Of a stretch of 64,000 bases of DNA, positions 24,692 to 38,200 are shown piece after piece. The translations under genes were made by a program, and so were the position numbers. Position 1 is the stretch's first letter; every line of letters begins with the position of its first letter. Source of the stretch: Apostichopus japonicus (Eukaryota; Echinodermata; Holothuroidea; Aspidochirotida; Stichopodidae). Where the stretch lies: the NCBI RefSeq assembly GCF_037975245.1, contig NC_092562.1, positions 22,275,054 to 22,339,053 on the forward strand, read 5' to 3'. The notes beneath the pieces are model-generated. The model did no database searches. It was given only the letters and a program-made list of their open reading frames with translations, and was not told the origin of the DNA.

Positions 24692-26287
24692 ATGATTTGC
24701 ATCAAGTTGCTACAGATATTGATTTGCATCTTTATTGCAAATGCAGGTAAGTTTGAATTTAAATGCTGGGTGCTGGCAGGGCCAGGCAGTTAATTATGGG
24801 GTGGTCAATAAACCAAAGGGTTGGTGCATAGTTATTGTGTGGTTAGTCGTATTACACAGTAGTATTAAAAATGATTAAATGCATAAAAAATAAAAAATAA
24901 TGTTAAATATATTTATATAAAAGGATCACATTTATTTTAGTTTTCATTTGTTGTTTTGTATAATTTCAGAACGAATTCCCATCACCATGGTGACAACGCA
25001 TCCGTTTCAAGCTGAATCCAGGAATCCTTTTCCTGAGTATTATTGCTACTTGAGTTCCATGGATAAAGATGCTGTGGTTTCTTCCACAAGGGTGTTAGAG
25101 ACAAGAGCTAATAATGATAATAAAAATGTTAATAATAATCCAGCCCCACCCATGCCTGTCGTGCAACAGGGTGCTATGTATCCACCTGATAGCGCTGTGT
25201 ACAAGGTGACTCTTAATTTTGGGGGTACTTCTGCAAATGCTTTTGCCTACGGAACATTTTCCTGTGATGCTTCCAGATCTGGAAGAGCAGACAGCACTGT
25301 GTCCAACATTCTCATGAACTCAGAGTGTGAGTATTACTCTTGGTACACATGGTTTATGCAGCAGGGAATGATGTAGTCAACCAATTCTTTGTAGCATTTT
25401 GAAGGTTGTGCATTTTGTTTGTTCCAAATTAGTATGGCTTCAATGTACAGAAACCGGAAATGACAAAAAAGAGGGGCGAAGATTACCACCTAATATCATT
25501 TTGCATAAAGTTATTTAGAACGTACATGTTTCGATCAATTGTTGCTTAGTGGTTATAATTTTCCCTCTTGTCAATCATTATATAATTACTTGTTCATTTT
25601 CCTACTCAAATTTACTTCTCCAGTGCATAAAATGGTATGTAGTATTTTGTCTAAGGAATTTGACACAGTGATCAAAATATTTCTCCTTTGATAATTAGTT
25701 TTATGTCTGTATTTCTAGATCAATAAGAGACATTTTCAACTACTAGGCTGTCTGTAGATAATCCAAAATTCAAATTAAATTCAAATTAAACTGTAGTCTA
25801 TTTCCTTTCATTCCTCTCATTACCTGTCTCCTATTCATTTTGTACGTACACCGTACAGTACATCTAACTTTGCCTTAGAACTGGTAGCATCCCCAATGAC
25901 CGTCTCTTAAGGTCGGTGCCCTCCGAATCTACCACCATTCAGAAATGTCATAACACGTTTGTCCTCACAGTTCTACTGTGTACTAATGATCTTCTGTTTA
26001 TACAGCTTATACTTACCCAGAGGATGGTTTAGTTACGCAGACTGTAAACATGGATGACAGAGGTGTACAGATTAGAATGGATGGAGCACAAGATGTAAAC
26101 AGATGGCACAGAAATAATCTGATTGATATACTTGGAAATCGCAACTTCGATTTCACTGGAATGAACCTGATTCTCAACTTCAAGTTAAACATCAGTAAGA
26201 GCAAGGATGAAGGATTCTACCAAACCCTCAGTGGTTCTTTAAATAGACAAGACTCACGTCACGGTCTGAAGAGATTGATTGTCAGAA
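24692..26287 (+). CDS. Exons 1-3, right gene: signal peptide and N-terminal ligand-binding-type region
   Basis: Exon 1 encodes [18 protein letters not shown], a classic hydrophobic secretion signal of 18 residues, ending in phase 1. Exons 2 and 3 encode residues 19-231. Two cysteines stand out in exon 2 (YYCYLSS and GTFSCDA), spaced like the disulphide pair of an Ig-like domain, and exon 2 also has an Asn- and Pro-rich loop (NNNPAPP). Exon 3 is a well-formed beta-rich stretch with GVQIRM and GMNLILNF but no obvious cysteine pair. In Tie receptors the region before the EGF repeats is made of Ig-like domains, so two Ig-like folds are the likeliest reading. This is inferred from position and pattern, not from a clear family signature. 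Confidence 0.75.
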
Positions 26288-29200
26288 GTAAGTACAATAA
26301 CGTGTTGGTTTTGGACATTCTACAGTTGAGTAATGCATATTATTATCAGTTTATTGGTGTGAATTTTGAATAGTAGTAATTTTTATAATAATATCATCCA
26401 AAGCTGAGTCACAATTATGGGAGATAATGCATTTTGAGAAAAACTTGTCAAAAGGGTTGGACCCTTTCATTTCAGAAGTGATTGAGAAAATTTTTTTCAC
26501 AGAATTACAAAATATAATATTTAGTAAGGTACATTCTGAACATTTCTTTTCGAAAACCTCTGTAGCTCTTTTGGTGTCAGTTTATTTCACAAAAAGTTGC
26601 TATAGTTGATTAAAAAATACATGGTAGCTTAGTTGTGCCCAGTGAAGTTAAAAATATTTATAGGCTTGATAGTATTTTCATATTAATATTAATAATAATA
26701 ATTGCAAAGGGATCACCATTTAGTTCTCAATTAGCCAGATTCCCTGTGAACTCGCTCCCTCTGTCTATTAGAAATTCGATTTCTGTAGTTTAAGGTCCAA
26801 GTTATTATGTTTCTTTTTAATCAGGTTTTCTTAATATGTTATAGTGTAATCTTAGCTGTTTTGTAAGAAAAGGTTAAGATCGTTGCTCTTACAGAGTTGT
26901 ATTTGGCGCTGTATAAATTATGTATTCTTATTATTTGTTCTTAGTAGACTGTACCAGGGTAGAACTTAATAGCTGGTTTGTAACAAGTGACCATTTTCTA
27001 GATGTTTTCATTATATTTTACTGTTCTGTATAAAGTAAATGGTTTGTTACAATACATCTTTCTTAGGCTGTCCATCCAATCACTGGGCCCCTCCTACATG
27101 CTATGGTGTCTGTGACAATTGTTACAATGGAGGAATTTGTGATGATGAGACAGGGAGATGTATCTGTCCTCCGGGATTCATGGGAGCAAACTGTCTGACA
27201 GGTTTGTTTATGACTATGTCATGTTTACTTGTATTCTTTGATTGACAAGTTATCTTTCCTCGTTAATGATATGATCTGTAATGTCATGAGTCTGTTGTAT
27301 TTAGCTTTGGTTCTGATGTGCTTACGTTGCCTATGATGTGATGAAATGAAATTTCCTGATACCTAATCTCATTGTTGAGGCAGGCTATACCTGTCCCTCA
27401 TGGTAGTGAAATGTACAAGGTGTAGCCATGGTGCGAATTGACCTACTGTAGCTATCTTTGTACTTTGCAATAATATTATTGTGAAATGTCTTTCTATGGA
27501 AGTGTTAAAGATTACTTTCTGTTTAGATAATACTTTTTTTTTACCACTTATCATGTCATGTTGTAGATAATATTTTGTTCTGTTCATCCTCGGTGTATAA
27601 TGTTATCTGTCTTAAACGTGTTACCAATAATTTGTATATTCGCTGTGCTAAAAATGTGAAGGTTACACCATTACACCAAGCTTGTGGGTTTGATATTCTA
27701 TTCGGTACTGTATGTGCTTTGCATCAATACGGTAGTTAGTTTGATCGTAGTTAGCCTTTACTTTTTAAGTTACACAAATAAACGGAACTTTTGGCAAAAC
27801 TGAACTTTCCTTTGTTGTGTCATCACCTCTTCTTTTGCACAGCATGTAGTGATGATCAGTTTGGTCTGAGCTGTGAATTTCGATGTACCTCTGATGATTG
27901 TAAAGGTCTGCAATTTTGTCTCTTGGATCCATATGGCTGCAGGTGTGGTGCTGGATGGAAAGGCCTTGACTGTCTTACAGGTAGTCTCAGGGTTATACAT
28001 ATAGGAGTGGGGTGCCCCTTGGACCTCTAGGGCTTGAAATACACTAAACAGAACTTTACGAAAAAGTCCTCTTTTTGAAAAAGCATTCTGCAACGTTGTT
28101 CGAACAGCCACTCCAGTCGGTCCGCATTAAAATGAGGCGGTCCCATTCCATATTCTTTTTGAAAAAATGGTTAATGTACGCCCCTAAATAAGTTGTGACA
28201 GTGACATTCTTTACATGATAATAACATTCTGCAATGAATTCCGAACAATGCCATATAGGCAAGTATTGTGTTGAATCGTGCTGAAGTAACTAGTTCATAT
28301 TTTTATTAGGCGTGTCATTCGGTTATAACCGCTCAACTGTTTTATCTAGCTTGATTACTGACCATGCCAGGCTGTCACATTTATAAATGTTGATGTCCAG
28401 TTTACAGTAGGGTCTATCCTGTGGTACCTTGCCCTGGCTTGGAAAATCTTGAACTACTGATGTATATCTCCAGGAATCTGTTCTAACACTTCTGTTCTCA
28501 GATAAAAGTTAGAAAGCCTGAACGTTCCAATCCTAGCAAGATTTTCTTCAAAGGCAAAACAGATATAGACAAAAAGGATAGACGCTAAAGTGGAATAATG
28601 ACTAATGAAAGGAGTAGAAAATGACAGGACAGTGGATACGAGATAAAAGGTCAAAAAACGGTTCTCAAGATGAAAGGTTTAAGAAAATTTCTACCCAGCT
28701 CACTTTGTACCATGTTAAATTTGAAAAAAAAATAGGCTTCCAAATGACTCAATGATAAGTTCTTAAGTACATTCTGGTCTTATCTGCTCAAAAATACAGC
28801 CTGTGGATCTTCCAAATTTGGTGCCAGCTGTCTTCAAGAATGTAATTGTGATGGTACATGTGATAGGTTTACTGGTTCTTGCAGTGGAAGCTGTGAGTCA
28901 GGATGGGGAGGCTTCAACTGCCAAAGTAAGTTACGTAAGGTATCATATGTTTGTAAACATAAATATTATTGGAAAAACAAATTCTCATAGATGTTTCAGT
29001 CATTTCGTAACATTTATTTGGTATTGAATAATCATTCCATCAAGGAGGATAAAGCCTAGCAATTTCTTGTTGTAAATTTGATATACATGGGCGAAAAAGT
29101 GTCATAATATCACTTCTCTCCAAAGCAGGCGCGGCGGAACGGAAAAATTATTGGGAGGGGGGGGGGGGCTAATATGTGGAGACTATCTAAGCGGAGCGCC

Positions 29201-32200
29201 ACCATCGGTTGGCGCGGAGCGTACAAAATTTTTTTGGGTTTTTCAAACCCCCCAGATGACCGGAAACGGCACTTCCCGAATGTTTTATGCTGCGAATACC
29301 TAGCCCTAAAACATGGGCCTCAAGTCTGCAATTTCTCAGATTGCACGTAAAAATCTGTAAAAACATTGTAATTTTTATATTCGATGGTGTTTTAAGAGAG
29401 TAGCTATTACTCGACGTGTACTCGCAAAGACGTTTTTGAGTGTAGTAAATTACTACTTGCAATTAAATGCAATAATTACAAGGGCGTCGGAAGCTATTTT
29501 TGATTGGTACGGCGATTCAGAGTGTGGCCAACTATCTTAATTATCGGGGGACGTTTGGTAGGTTAAACTAATGGAGAAAATTTTGAAAATATGCCTCCCA
29601 GATTGCAGGAAATGGCACTTCCCGAGCTTGAAAACAAGACCCCTGCCATGCCAGAGTAGTCACATTTAGCCTATAGTTGCCGTCATTATTATTGAAAATT
29701 ATTGAAACATATACCTCCGAGATTTTTTTCCCCATTTTTTAGTCCTACTTTTTTTTTTGCGTCGTGAATATTGGTCCGGCGTTCGCCGGACCTGCCCGTA
29801 CCGGCTCCGACGCCCCTGAATTAAATAAATGTCATAAGAAAAAACAGAAAGCATTTCTTAATGTCAACAAATGGGTAATTCCAAAACCATGTGCAGTTGC
29901 CAACAAATTTCTATGACCTAGCACTGTCATCATGTCATGAATGCATGTACCCTATACAGTACAGGTGAAATGCTAATATTGTGTTTTTGTTCGTTTAATA
30001 ATTGATTGCGTTTAAACATAAAGCCATGTTCCACGCCTTGCGTAGTGTAAACGCAAATGTTGATGAGTGTAGCGTTTAGCTTATTACCCTCTTATTTAAA
30101 ACACTAATATTCGATAAGGCATGATACAGACAATCAATTATCATATTTAATTATTACACCTATATAGTATACGTGTGCATCGGACAGATCGACAAGTATG
30201 CATTAAAAAATGGGCAGATGCACGTTTCGGAGCCTTGGTAAATATTGGGGGGGGGGGGGCTTATCATGCATTTGCCCCCTCAACTTTTTCATTGGGGGGC
30301 TCAGCCCCCCCCCCCCCCCCCCCAAGCCCCCCCCCCCCCGGTTCCGCCGCCACTGCTCCAAAGTAGCCTAATAACACTTGACAATGAAAACTTAATAGCG
30401 CTTGTCGACTATGGATCATGTCCAGTTGTATCTGCAGTGATTTTTATTGTTTAATTGCATTATCAGAGTCCACCGGGTGTCAAATCACTAAAATTATTAA
30501 TGCATTCCTCATGACTGGTCCATCTGTATAACTCCAGATGGCCTTCTCAATTAACAGGATCATTCCATATGAATTGTTCATTGGTTAACCGTAATTATGT
30601 TCATTAATACGGCTTGTTAGCTGTTACATCTTCACAACATAAAATCAGAGATTTTAACCTTTGTCCGTGATTATATTCTGTTTCATCATGCATATGTCCT
30701 CTTTCACTTCAACCTACCCAGAGAAATATAAATTGTGCAGCAAAACCATATTCCAGTTAAGGTGATGTAGATCTTTCTTTTCTTCACTTAACAGTTCCAG
30801 ATGTTTGTCCAGTTGGGTACTATGGGCCTAACTGTACATCAATTTGTAACTGTAGAAATGGTGTCCAATGTGATACTCTGACAGGAGAATGTCCTAACCA
30901 GCAGTGTGGTCCAGGGTATGTGGTGCCCCCCGCGAGTGTGACTTGTCAAGGTGTGTTTCATGCAATATGTAAAGGATCTACTTCATATAACATTCTGTGG
31001 AGATTATTATTAATGTTTACAGCAAGTCAAGTAAAGGTTAGCCACATAAGTCTCATTTTTTTGTTAATTTATACAGAATGCCAGGGAGCCTACTTTGGTC
31101 AGTTGTGTCAGGAGGAGTGTCATTGTGCTGAGGAAGCTTGTAACAAGCTGAATGGTCAATGCTGTGGTCAGTGTAAGCCTCAGTGGGTGGATGCATCCCA
31201 GTGTCTAGTAGGTCAGTTGATCAGCTGGAGTTTTCATTCCTGTGTATAAAGTGCTCAAGTTTTTGCAATTCTTGTGTTTTATGCATGCAGTGATGTTGTA
31301 AAAGCAAGTCAGACGTGGAAAATTATGCATCATGTTATTTTATGAGCAGATCTTTACATATGCAAGTTAGTATATATTGTAGTTCTCAAGTGATAATTTA
31401 GCCATGCAGTGGAAGGCAAGAGACTATGAAACACTTGGAGTAGCAGTTGGAAACAACTATTGACAGAAATTGTCTTTAATGACCTACCAATCCTTCAAGC
31501 TTTCGAAGTCAGGTTTTGGTCGATGAGATGAATCTAACTTTACTTTGCATGTCTTTTTTTTTCTTTCAAGGCTTTGAAGAAGCCACTTCATCTAAGATAA
31601 ATCCTGGAACAAGTACTGATGTTATTTGTGTTCTTCAGGGTTCTAGTCTTCTGCGTGCTGGTTTATCGTTACATTTATCAAGAGAGGAAGCCCAACTAGT
31701 GAGCAATGGTATTCAAGAACTAACTGCCTTTTCCGTTGGAGATGTGTATACAGGAGAGTTTAGAGCAGATAATGTAACTGATAGAGACAAAGTCTTCTGT
31801 CTGGTCGTTGATCAAGAAGATGAAATTGTAGCTGTCCTGGGTACTACAGTGAATGAGTATGGTAAGTAGTAATGCACATCATGAACTATCTGCCCCAATT
31901 TAAAAATATAAAACTGTAACAAATCCAATGAATGTTATGATATAATTTATTCGCTTTTGATCAATTTCTGCTGCTGTATGATAGAATTGTAATCACCGCA
32001 AACTGTTGATCTGCTTTAATAAACTGATCTTGAGGACAAGCAAAGTTATCAAGTTATAAGTTATCAAGCAAAGTTCACACAAAGACACACTAAAATTCCA
32101 TAGCTAGAAATTTGACAAAGAAGTGGAAATTATGCATATATGAGAGTGTCACACTGGCATCTAACTTGGTATCTCAAAGAAGAATACTTGGGTGGATCTA

Positions 32201-35200
32201 CACTGATTATCAGGACACAATCTTATTGTTTTCAGAGGAGAGCAAAGTTCATCTCCATTTAGTCAGTAGATATCAAAATTGCATTTTTTGTAAAGTATAT
32301 TGTAACTAAATGCATCTGTATAAGCATGCACAGATTGAAAATTGTTTTGTTTGTTCTATCGATTGGCAAGATGAGACACCTAGTTCAGTTATATTCCTTG
32401 TCACAAATAATTTCTCCCAAGTATGACTATTGCCTACACATTGGACTACTTTAAACTGCCCATCTTTCTCATTTTCTATGATTTTTCGGCTTGTTCAATC
32501 ATTCCTCCATATTGTTACCATCCATTGTTAACCGTATTCATCTGAACAGTTTTTGAGCCCTTCTTATTTATCTATTGTCTTCCCCAGTTCTTCCTGTTTT
32601 GACTTCTCCACCCAGTCTTCTTCATGCTAATGTGTCTCTTATTGCAATCGAGTGGAGCGCCTGGGATGCAGTCAAAGATATGGGTGAGCCTCCCATAGTG
32701 GCTTACATCCCTTACTATAGGAAAATATCAACCAAGGAATGGATAGCAGGACCTATCAATAACACCTCTTTAACATTTACTGTTGTGAATCTTGACAGTG
32801 ATACACTGTATGTGTTTAGTGTAGCTGCTGTCAGGGAGGGTGAGAATGGTGAAGGCCCCAGAAGTCCAGAGGTCAGCTTCAGAACTCATTGTGATGGTAA
32901 GTACTAACCTCCTAATACTTGCATTGCAAATTTGAATATCTGTGGTGATATGACAACTGTTGTTTTACATATTGATTAGGCTCCAGGTATGTCTCATTAA
33001 ACATGTGCTATCGTGTAAGCTAGGCAGTCTCTGATATTTATAAAGCTATGGCAAAAAAATGTGAGGGTACTTATTGGTGGTTGTGATGAAGAATAAAAAT
33101 CATATATTTTAATGCAATATGATGTCGTAGAAAATGAAATTAATCAATTTCCATTAGAACTTTGACCACAAAGAAGTACAAATATATGAGTTATAAAAAT
33201 GGAACTGGATGCCTGGTGTTAAAAAAATCAATATGAATATATAATCAAAAGGGTAAAGATGATCCATGAGATGGTATAAATATGTGATATACAGAGTTAA
33301 TGAAAAGTGAGTCAGTCTCCAGCAGGGAGTTGATGGTGTATAACACTCTTTGATATTTAATTTTTAGTTGCAGAAATCAGCCCAGTTGATGTTGTTGCTT
33401 ATCTTGATGTCATAAGCAATGCTGTCAATGTTTCTTGGCAGGTTTGTAAATTTGTTTTAAATATATCAGTACACCGTTTTGCATATTTCTACAAAGACCT
33501 CAGCTAGATGGTTTGGCCCTCGGTGCAAAATTAACATTTTTGCAGTTTCATGTCACTTTCTGGATTAATATTAGGTTTAGTTACGCAGCAAGTGAGTATG
33601 TCAAAAAGTGATGAATAAATTATTTTAGTTTCAATTCCAAGTCGTTTTGTTGTGGCAGACAATGTACTATGTATAATGAATTTACCAGGCTGGAGGTTGT
33701 TTGATCATAAATTTAACATATTTTGGCATACTCAAACCTTCCCTTACTCCATGAAGTGAATCACAATTGGCACTCTGTGATGTCACACAGCTAGTTAATG
33801 TTAAAATGTTGTTTTTATAAGTTTATTATCTTCAATTTGATGGATTAGTCAAATGTGAACATTTGAAGTATCTGCTTGGCTGTCAGTGTTCTCTGTATTA
33901 AGAATTTCTTCAAAATGTAACACTTCTACTAACATATTATTTTCCTCTGTATATTAATCATGAAAATATTGTAAAGAAAAACAACTAAATTTTAGCTCAA
34001 TTGTCTGGATTTCATGCACTTGTAGGATGCATTCACGAAAATATCAACAAATTTGAAAACTCTGTATTTTTAAGTAAATAAAGTTTGTGGATGTGGGTAT
34101 GCAGCCAATACAGGTATATCATTGGCAAATTTCGTTTTAAAAAATGGTGTCTATTGATAATCAATTTGAAATTTGCAGTCACAATTTGTAGATAAAGAAC
34201 AATTTCTAAAACTAAACGATTTACATATTGTGAAACGTACATCAATTGTTGTAAAACTATGAATTAGAAAAATGTCTGTTAACTATCCTACTGTGAATGG
34301 TAGGATGTGGATTGAACGAATGCTTAGCAAATGTTATCATGATGTGATAAGTTTTACTATAAGTAGACAGTGCTCAACATCAATTTATTTCAACTTCCAA
34401 AAGTGTGTGATGTATTAATAGTTTTGTCCTTCATAGCTTCACTGACACTTAATACTGCGATTGTTCTTCGTGATGGTTTGGATTTCGATAGATTCCTGAG
34501 GATATCGTTTGCACCACTGGTATTTTATTCTTCAACATCTATGTGGAGGAAGTTGGCATTGCTGGGAATCCTAAACTACACAAAAGAATAGGTGATATTC
34601 GCTGGGCTATCCTCAAAAACCTGAAGAAAGGAAATTACACTTTCCTGGTTACCTTCACAATAGACACCGAGAGTGATTTCAGTGAGACTAGTGAGGTAAT
34701 ATCAATTGTGGAGGACTTGACAGGAACACCGGATGCAACCACTATTCCAGGCACTACAGGTATCTCATGGACATGCTTCTTCTTTTTTTCATAATGGTGT
34801 ATAGTATATAATGGGGGGCGTTGTGGTCAAGGTAGTGGACTGGTGATCTAAGGATTACAGGTTCAAGCCCTGACCAGATCATTGTGTTGTGTCCTTGGGC
34901 AAGGCACTTTATCTCCATTGCCTCTCTTCACCCAGGTGTATAAATGGGGACTTGCGAGGTAACTTGTAAATATAGTTGCGACGTGCGCCGGTTTGTGGCT
35001 GCACGCTATGGGAAGTCCCCTGTGGAACACGTGGTTGTGGTGCCCCAGGAGAGATTGATTGAATTGCTCACACTTTCGTGTGTAGGAGTGACAAGTTACC
35101 AATGACCATGGCTAAGTTGTCAAAGCGCTATGATCTCGATGTAGCAACGCTATATAAGTGTCTAATATGTATGTATGTATGATCAATTTGAAATTTAGAT

Positions 35201-38200
35201 AATGTCAAGATAATGTATGTGTTTTAGATCCTCCTGCAAGCAGGAACTTGCGAAGAAGCCATCATTGGCTTTATCAAAGCCGCAAGCTGACCAAAGTCAG
35301 TCTCTTAGATTCATATTTAACGTCCGTGATTATGAATTGTCAATAACTCTGTAACTGGACGTAATACGTTAATCTTGGAGTGAATCGAACTGGGGACATT
35401 ATTATGGAAAGGCACCGTCGTTAACCACTGACCTAAGGCTCCACTAATGAATAATGAACAACTTCTAAAACTCAAACAATTTACAGATTATGAAACGAAT
35501 GTCAATTGTCAGAAAAACTGTGAATGAAAGTCACAAACTTGCTTAGAATCTTTTGAAAGCTACAGCTTTGTTGTTTGAGTATGATCCTCTTCTCTACCCT
35601 TCTAGCTCTCCTAATATTTGTTAACTATTTGGTCATCCATTAATAATGAATGACTGTCTAATTTGGGGGCATTTTGTATAGTATGCTCATGTTTTGACAT
35701 TATCACTCTTTGGGAGGTACAGTAGTTGTCATGTTTGGTACAACAACTGATTCAATAAACAAATCAATTGGTGCATTGGAATAGACTTGATTGTGGGGTA
35801 AGACAACCAGTAACCAACATGAATGCGATTGCAGTGTAGTTCTGATGGTCCAAAAATATTACCAAATATATACTGTCATAAATTGCCCTTTTATATAGAT
35901 CACCAGCTTATCAAACCAAAGTTTTAAGTTTTCACAGTTAAATCAGAATGAAATTGAGTTAAACAGGATTTGTATTTCGTCATTCTCTAAGTTAAAGTAA
36001 TGTCACAAATTACTGTTGTGTTTGTATGTATGTATGTGTGCGTGTATGTATGTATTTTACATCCTCCTGCAAGCAGGAACTTGTGAAGAAGCCATCATTG
36101 GCTTATCAAAGTCGCAAGCTGACCAAAGTCAGTCTCTTACATTCATATTTAACGTCCATGATGATGAATTGTCAACAACTCTGTAACTGGATGACATACA
36201 TTAATCTTGGAGTGACTCGAACTCGGGACCTTATGATTGAAAGGCACCAGCATTAACCACTGAGCTAACATTCCTTATTTGACTTCAGATAATAATATTT
36301 GTGGAGAAAAAAAATGTAGGTAACCATGACGGTTTGTTTTTCTTGGTAGTCATAATTACATACAATACATTAAATAGCATTTTATTGGTACATTTCTTCA
36401 GGTTTTCTCACAACAGCAGGTGGTACAGACACAGGCGTTGTGATTCTCGTAGTAATTCTGATAGTAATCCTTGTCCTCGTGTCTGGAGTGGCAGTTTTCA
36501 TTATTATGAGGTAACTTTTACCAATAAAATATGCCCTATATATTCCTGCAAAGTTGATATTGTTGCCTTCTTTCTTAGTCAAGTACATTTTGTTCATTTC
36601 CAATAGTCAAGAACTTTTCTTTCTCCTGTCCGATATTCAACTTTATTTATGCTCAAGATATTTTTATCTGTATATATACATGATGACCTTTCATAACCAT
36701 ATTTCACTTATGTACTCTACAAGGCCCCTTGAAGTTCTCTTGTTATACTGTAAATAAATGAACAATTGAAATCTAACAGGGAAATTGTAAACAATGGAAA
36801 AAGAGCTTGCAAGAAAAGTGGGACTTGAACCAGTTTAGTGAAATCAGGATACAAGGCTTGAGTTTGCTCAAATGGACATGAAGCCACACCAGTCAGTGTC
36901 AAAAATGGTAACAGCCCTGATTCTTATATGCAAAGCAAGCTAGACTAGTTAGCAATAGTATGAGAGGTGTGGTAGGTCTTTGGTTTTCACTGATTCAGTT
37001 TGTTTCATCCATTCATTTCTGTCCTGCCAATAACATTTTACAGAATTATCTTACACCAAGCACACTGTGTATGCTACTGTTATATTTACTTGTTGTACCT
37101 TTTGTTGCATGGAAAATAGAAAGCGCAATACTTATTAAATAATTTTCCCTGAAGTTCTCAAGGTTTTTTCAATATAGAACTATACACACGTAAGAATGTG
37201 TACATTGGTAAAGAACATTAATTTAGACTTTGGGAAGAATAAAGAATTAAAGACATACGACTCTAGGCAATAGTAGTACTATACTGTTGAACCAATTGCA
37301 TTCAGCTGCTACAATGGAGGATCTAATTATTTAGCAGTATGTTGATGTTCTTATGTTTAGGTCAGTATCTAGTTTTCTCTTCAAAATTCTGTTGGTTTTC
37401 TTGCATGTTCTGTATCTTCAGAACAAAAAAATCACTTGTAGGAAGAATCAATGAAATATCCTTTCAAAACTTTGTTTTCAGAAAGAGAAAGTTAACTAGA
37501 GACAAGGAACAAAATTGCCATGCAAATGTGGGATACAACCAGAATGAAGGTGAGTCTTCAAAGTGATACTTTTCTGTTAATCATGGACAAAAGAGTATGA
37601 TTAACAAATAAATTAAATCGGAATAGTACCATTTTATTTTTTTGAACGGCATAAAATAATTCATTCATTAAATTGGCGTGGCAAACAATCGTCCATATTG
37701 GAGTAAACAGTGTGTAACTAGCAGTAAATAGTTTATTTAAAAGCTGCATGGAACAATTTATTCATTAAATTTGTGAGACACGAAATTGTCTCTTTATAGA
37801 ATAAACAGTGTGTAACCTGCTTATATAAGTAGCAGCCAATGGTTTTATTCATATAGATCTCTTAGTTAATAGGTAGTTAAAGGGAGTATGCAGTACAACT
37901 TTTGAGTATATTTGCATAATGTGACTTGAGGTGGCACAAAGGTATGCTACTGCCCAATCAAGGGAGGATAAAAATGATAAACAAACTTCTACTAAGCAAG
38001 CAGGAGTAAATAAATTGTAAAACTTCTAGATGGCCTGACCTGTTTTACTTCAGCAGAATATTATCCAAATTGAGGTACAATCAAGATATTAGAAATGATA
38101 TATTTTACAGGCATATTGACCGGTAACAATAAAGCATGGATGATAACATTTTAAAATTTTATCATAAAAGTAATGTGTTCTTGTTGTATTCCTGACTATA

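Larger units (their letters stand above)
23065..35632 (+). repeat. Right arm of a large inverted duplication
   Basis: Counterpart of 5915-17310. It is longer mainly because of a 1.2-kb hAT-like insertion at 29126 and two SINEs near 34.8-35.4 kb, none of which occur in the left arm. Stretches such as 23870-24060 match 16350-16560 in reverse, showing the homology extends well upstream of the coding start. Confidence 0.85.

Noticed and set aside
29471-29826. An 8-bp target duplication for the nested element at 29479-29818
   Set aside because: The flanks AATAATTA and AATTAAAT do not match well enough, so only the inverted ends support the nested element.
30175-30454. Proline-rich frames around 30.2-30.4 kb
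   Set aside because: They arise from poly-G and poly-C runs inside a hAT-like element.
36000-36060. A CRISPR-like or regulatory array in the TATG/TGTG stretch
   Set aside because: It is a simple microsatellite forming the tail of the adjacent SINE.
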